Below are positions 5,718 through 7,285 of a stretch of 7,285 nucleotides of DNA, in pieces. Location: assembly GCA_013331625.1 (NCBI GenBank), contig DUGC01000076.1, positions 1 through 7,285 of the forward strand, read 5' to 3'. The translations under genes were made by a program, and so were the position numbers. Under the pieces are notes generated by a model. The model had not been told where the DNA came from, did no database searches, and saw only the letters and a program-made list of their open reading frames with translations. The stretch is from Candidatus Iainarchaeum sp. (GTDB taxonomy: Archaea > Iainarchaeota > Iainarchaeia > Iainarchaeales > Iainarchaeaceae). The stretch's first letter is position 1. Every line of letters begins with the position of its first letter.

Positions 5718-6632
5718 TCATCCGCACTCCATTGCAATCCTTAATGTGGCAAGGTTTTTTTCCATCAGCGTGAAATAATTTTCAGAAGGGACCCTTGTCC
5801 CCTCAACGGGGTTCAGCTCAAGGGTCGCTGCGCCGGCTTCGCGCGCAATAATGTTTGCCACCTTGGGGTCAGCAAGCTCTTCAAAAAGGATATAGCGGAT
5901 ATTGTTTTCCCTTGCAATGCCTATGAGCTCGGCTATTTTTCCCGGCGATGGCTCGACATCAGGCTCAAGGCCTGAAATTGAAATGGCGCGAAAGCCATAC
6001 TCTTTGGCGAGATACCCAAACGCCTGATGGTTCACCAAAATGACATCCTTATTGCAGCCCGCAAGGCCGGAGCGGTAATTTGCGTCAAGCATTTCAAGCT
6101 TTGAAATATAGCTTTGCGCATTTGAATTGTAATAATCCTCATTGTTCTGGTCGAGTGAAACAAGCCCGTTACGCATATTCAATGCCATTTTTTCCATGTT
6201 TTTTGGCGAGAGCCAGATGTGGGGGTCAATGGCCTGCGTGCTTGTGGCCACATCGTTTCCCGCCTCATCAATGAGCGGAACGCCTTTTGAGGCCTCAATT
6301 ACCTTAATTTCCCTGTTTGCAGAGGCCAGGAGCTTTTGCTCGACTTGCGCAAATCCAAGCCCCATTGTGGCGAATGCTGAAGCGTTGCTGATTTTCACAA
6401 AATCCCCCGAACTGGGCTCGTAATCATGGGGCTCAACCCCTTGCGGGATGATGGAAAAAACATCCGCTGTATCCCCTGCAAGCGCCTCTGTGATGTCATA
6501 GAGCGGGTAGAATGTCGCTGCAATTGTGGTTTTGCCCGACTGGTTGCCAAAAGGGCCCGTAATGCAGCCTGCAACGATAAATGCCGCTAAAACGGCTGCC
6601 AGTGCCCCCAATCCTGCTGCTTTCCTTTCCAT
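5718..6632 (-). CDS. znuA: Zinc-binding lipoprotein of ABC importer (cluster 9 / ZnuA family)
   Basis: The 304-residue protein has a signal peptide ending in a lipobox FIVAGC (Cys23), so it should be lipid-anchored outside the cell. The mature domain has the metal ligands of the ZnuA/PsaA family: His69 in PQGVEPHDYEPS, His138 in DPHIWLSP and His202 in VNHQAFGYLAKEYG. His at the third site is typical of zinc-type members; manganese-type proteins usually have Glu there. At the fourth position, where many relatives have Asp, the sequence reads ELNPVEG with Asn274, so zinc may be held by three His plus water or another residue. The His-rich loop of many ZnuA proteins is absent (118-135 has no His). 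The gene is first in its operon and starts 107 nt from the divergent regulator gene. Confidence 0.92.
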   Translation of the reverse strand: MERKAAGLGALAAVLAAFIVAGCITGPFGNQSGKTTIAATFYPLYDITEALAGDTADVFSIIPQGVEPHDYEPSSGDFVKISNASAFATMGLGFAQVEQKLLASANREIKVIEASKGVPLIDEAGNDVATSTQAIDPHIWLSPKNMEKMALNMRNGLVSLDQNNEDYYNSNAQSYISKLEMLDANYRSGLAGCNKDVILVNHQAFGYLAKEYGFRAISISGLEPDVEPSPGKIAELIGIARENNIRYILFEELADPKVANIIAREAGAATLELNPVEGTRVPSENYFTLMEKNLATLRIAMECG

Positions 6633-6661
6633 TCAACCACTTGTTATCTGATCTGCTTTAG

Positions 6662-6668
6662 GTTAATA
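6662..6668 (+). promoter_or_regulatory. Extra operator half-site overlapping a TATA-like stretch
   Basis: GTTAATA repeats the left arm of the palindrome at 6683 in the same orientation, exactly 21 bp upstream (two helical turns). Read on the - strand, it abuts AAAATATT, a TATA-like element about 30-40 nt from the znuA start, so a bound repressor would cover the importer promoter. Confidence 0.5.
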
Positions 6669-6676
6669 TTTTATTC
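6664..6676 (-). promoter_or_regulatory. Candidate TATA box for the zinc importer operon
   Basis: On the - strand this AT-rich stretch reads GAATAAAATATTA, about 35 nt before the znuA ATG. That places a start site roughly 10-15 nt ahead of the gene if the usual archaeal 25-nt spacing holds. The assignment rests on composition and position only. Confidence 0.4.
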
Positions 6677-6682
6677 ATATTT

Positions 6683-6701
6683 GTTAATAACTATTATTAA
6701 C
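6683..6701. promoter_or_regulatory. Perfect 19-bp palindrome, likely metal-regulator operator
   Basis: GTTAATAA-CTA-TTATTAAC has two perfectly inverted 8-bp arms around a 3-bp centre. It lies midway between the divergent importer operon and the NikR-like gene, where it could control both. Its form is that expected for a dimeric or tetrameric ribbon-helix-helix regulator, although the arms are much closer than in the E. coli NikR operator. Confidence 0.65.
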
Positions 6702-6739
6702 ATTTTAGCTTTTATGGCAGTTGCCGGCGGGGTGGTGGA

Positions 6740-7123
6740 TTGGCAATAATCAGCGTTTCACTAAATAGCAAGATACTGGGCGAAATGGACGGGCTGCAAG
6801 ATGAGCTTGGCTTTTCCGGCAGGAGCGAGGTCATACGCGCCGGCCTTCGCATGCTCATTGCAGACAAAAAGGAGAGGTCAAAGATCAGGGGCAACATCAA
6901 TGCAATACTCCTTAGCACGCATGATGAAAAGCACGCAAAGGACATCTCCGAGCTCGAGCACAGCTATCAGGAAATAATAAAGACGCAGCTTCACAACTGC
7001 ATCGAGGACCACAAGTGCCTTGAGGTTTTCATTTTGAGCGGGGACGCCAGGAAAATACGGGAAATGTATGAGGGCTTCCAGGCGAGCAGGAAGACGGAAA
7101 ACGTGCGGCTGATAATTTCGTGA
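6740..7123 (+). CDS. NikR-like ribbon-helix-helix metal-responsive regulator
   Basis: The 127-residue protein has an N-terminal ribbon-helix-helix DNA-binding domain (about 1-45: strand AIISVSL, helix KILGEMDGLQDELG, then SRSE-like GRSEVIRAGLRML) and a NikR-type ACT-like metal domain (about 52-127). The NikR ligand set aligns without gaps: His74 (E. coli His76), His85 (His87), Cys87 in place of His89, and Cys93 (Cys95) in the CLEVFILSG segment. Replacing His89 by Cys gives His2Cys2, which favours tetrahedral zinc over square-planar nickel. Divergence from a zinc importer supports a zinc-sensing repressor. No ATG is in frame near the start; TTG at 6740, behind GGGGTGGTGG, is the only position that keeps the essential first strand. 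The E. coli C-terminal tail beyond the domain is missing, so the protein ends about 6 residues early. Confidence 0.85.
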   Translation: MAIISVSLNSKILGEMDGLQDELGFSGRSEVIRAGLRMLIADKKERSKIRGNINAILLSTHDEKHAKDISELEHSYQEIIKTQLHNCIEDHKCLEVFILSGDARKIREMYEGFQASRKTENVRLIIS

Positions 7124-7139
7124 TTTTCCTGCCGGAAAA
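7124..7139. repeat. Hairpin directly after the regulator stop
   Basis: TTTTCC-TGCC-GGAAAA is a perfect 6-bp stem with a 4-nt loop, starting on the base after the stop codon. The leading U4 could help end the regulator transcript. Confidence 0.4.
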
Positions 7140-7152
7140 ACTGCATTGGACA

Positions 7153-7168
7153 CCAGGCTTTTGCCTGG
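7153..7168. terminator. GC-rich hairpin, possible terminator
   Basis: CCAGGC-TTTT-GCCTGG is a perfect 6-bp stem with a T4 loop. Read on the - strand, it is followed 12 nt later by a U5 run (7136-7140), so it may serve a gene entering from the right. It has no clear U-run on the + strand. Confidence 0.4.
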
Positions 7169-7192
7169 AACTGCGCTCTTTACAACGCCGTT

Positions 7193-7210
7193 GGCAAGAA
7201 CGCACTTGCC
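7193..7210. repeat. Hairpin with 6-bp stem
   Basis: GGCAAG-AACGCA-CTTGCC is a perfect 6-bp stem with a 6-nt loop. It sits just past the stop codon of a possible - strand gene (TAA at 7212-7214) and inside a wider inverted repeat, ACAACGCCG at 7182-7190 with CGGCGTTGT at 7238-7246. Confidence 0.4.
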
Positions 7211-7211
7211 T

Positions 7212-7285
7212 TTAGGCGGGTGATGAATTGCTGGTGGCGGCGTTGTGTGCTGTGCCTAGCGTGTGCACTTCAAGAACGCCCGCCC
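7212..7285 (-). CDS. Possible C-terminal end of a gene entering from the right
   Basis: One - strand frame is open from the window edge for 23 codons to a TAA at 7214-7212. It reads AGVLEVHTLGTAHNAATS and then NSSPA. Codon choice is similar to the neighbouring genes, and the hairpins just downstream would suit its 3' end. The stretch is too short to rule out chance; the other two - strand frames stop within ten codons. No family is recognisable. Confidence 0.3.
   Translation of the reverse strand, partial: AGVLEVHTLGTAHNAATSNSSPA

Noticed and set aside
6714..6748. Short ATG frame before the regulator (MAVAGGVVDWQ)
   Set aside because: It is out of frame with the regulator and too short; at most a leader, with no supporting evidence.
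7220..7226. GTGATGA matching a C box of a C/D guide RNA
   Set aside because: No CTGA D box or terminal stem is found at a suitable distance downstream, so it is probably chance.
7223..7285. + strand frame from ATG at 7223 open to the window edge (MNCWWRRCVLCLACAL...)
   Set aside because: The residue composition is extreme in Cys, Trp and Arg and unlike the neighbours; the opposite-strand frame looks more protein-like.

Overview
The window looks like part of a small archaeal genome, plausibly a DPANN-type lineage. Genes are very short and tightly packed with 1-11 nt overlaps. Shine-Dalgarno sites are strong and of the archaeal/bacterial GGAGGTGA type. The one long intergenic region is AT-rich and TATA-like. 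The regulator is a NikR-type ribbon-helix-helix protein. The lineage is an inference from style, not from a marker gene.

Region 1 (about 1-4089, + strand) is a run of eleven genes, apparently one operon whose promoter lies upstream of the window. In order they are: a truncated multi-pass membrane protein; an 80-aa anchored protein with a Cys/His-rich tail; an anchored protein with two thioredoxin-like halves but no cysteine at all; a 67-aa DUF2933-like membrane protein; a 41-aa single-helix protein; a membrane-anchored redoxin with a CPAC motif; a CcdA/DsbD-type thiol-electron transporter; a 52-aa Cys-Cys/His-rich single-helix protein; a 47-aa YHS-domain protein; an 87-aa cytosolic thioredoxin-like protein with CSPC; and an 86-aa two-helix membrane protein resembling DUF5676. 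Three of these genes are under 55 codons and easy to miss. The gene content suggests a relay that carries reducing power from cytosolic thioredoxin through CcdA to extracytoplasmic redoxins. It is accompanied by small proteins with metal-ligand residues, as in the copper/mercury-associated clusters where YHS, DUF2933 and DUF5676 proteins occur. No metal-pumping ATPase is visible.

Region 2 (4186-6632, - strand) is a three-gene zinc-type ABC importer in the order binding lipoprotein, ATPase, permease (transcribed from 6632 down to 4186). It is convergent with region 1, with a short terminator-like gap at 4090-4185.

Region 3 (6633-7123) is a divergent control region plus a NikR-like regulator gene on the + strand. 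The intergenic region carries a perfect 19-bp palindrome (8+3+8) and a further half-site exactly 21 bp away. The regulator keeps three of the four NikR nickel ligands, but the fourth (His89 in E. coli) is Cys, giving a His2Cys2 set that would suit zinc. With the divergent zinc importer this suggests a zinc-responsive NikR relative controlling zinc uptake.

Region 4 (7124-7285) holds three small perfect hairpins, a possible long-range helix, and possibly the tail end of a - strand gene entering from the right.
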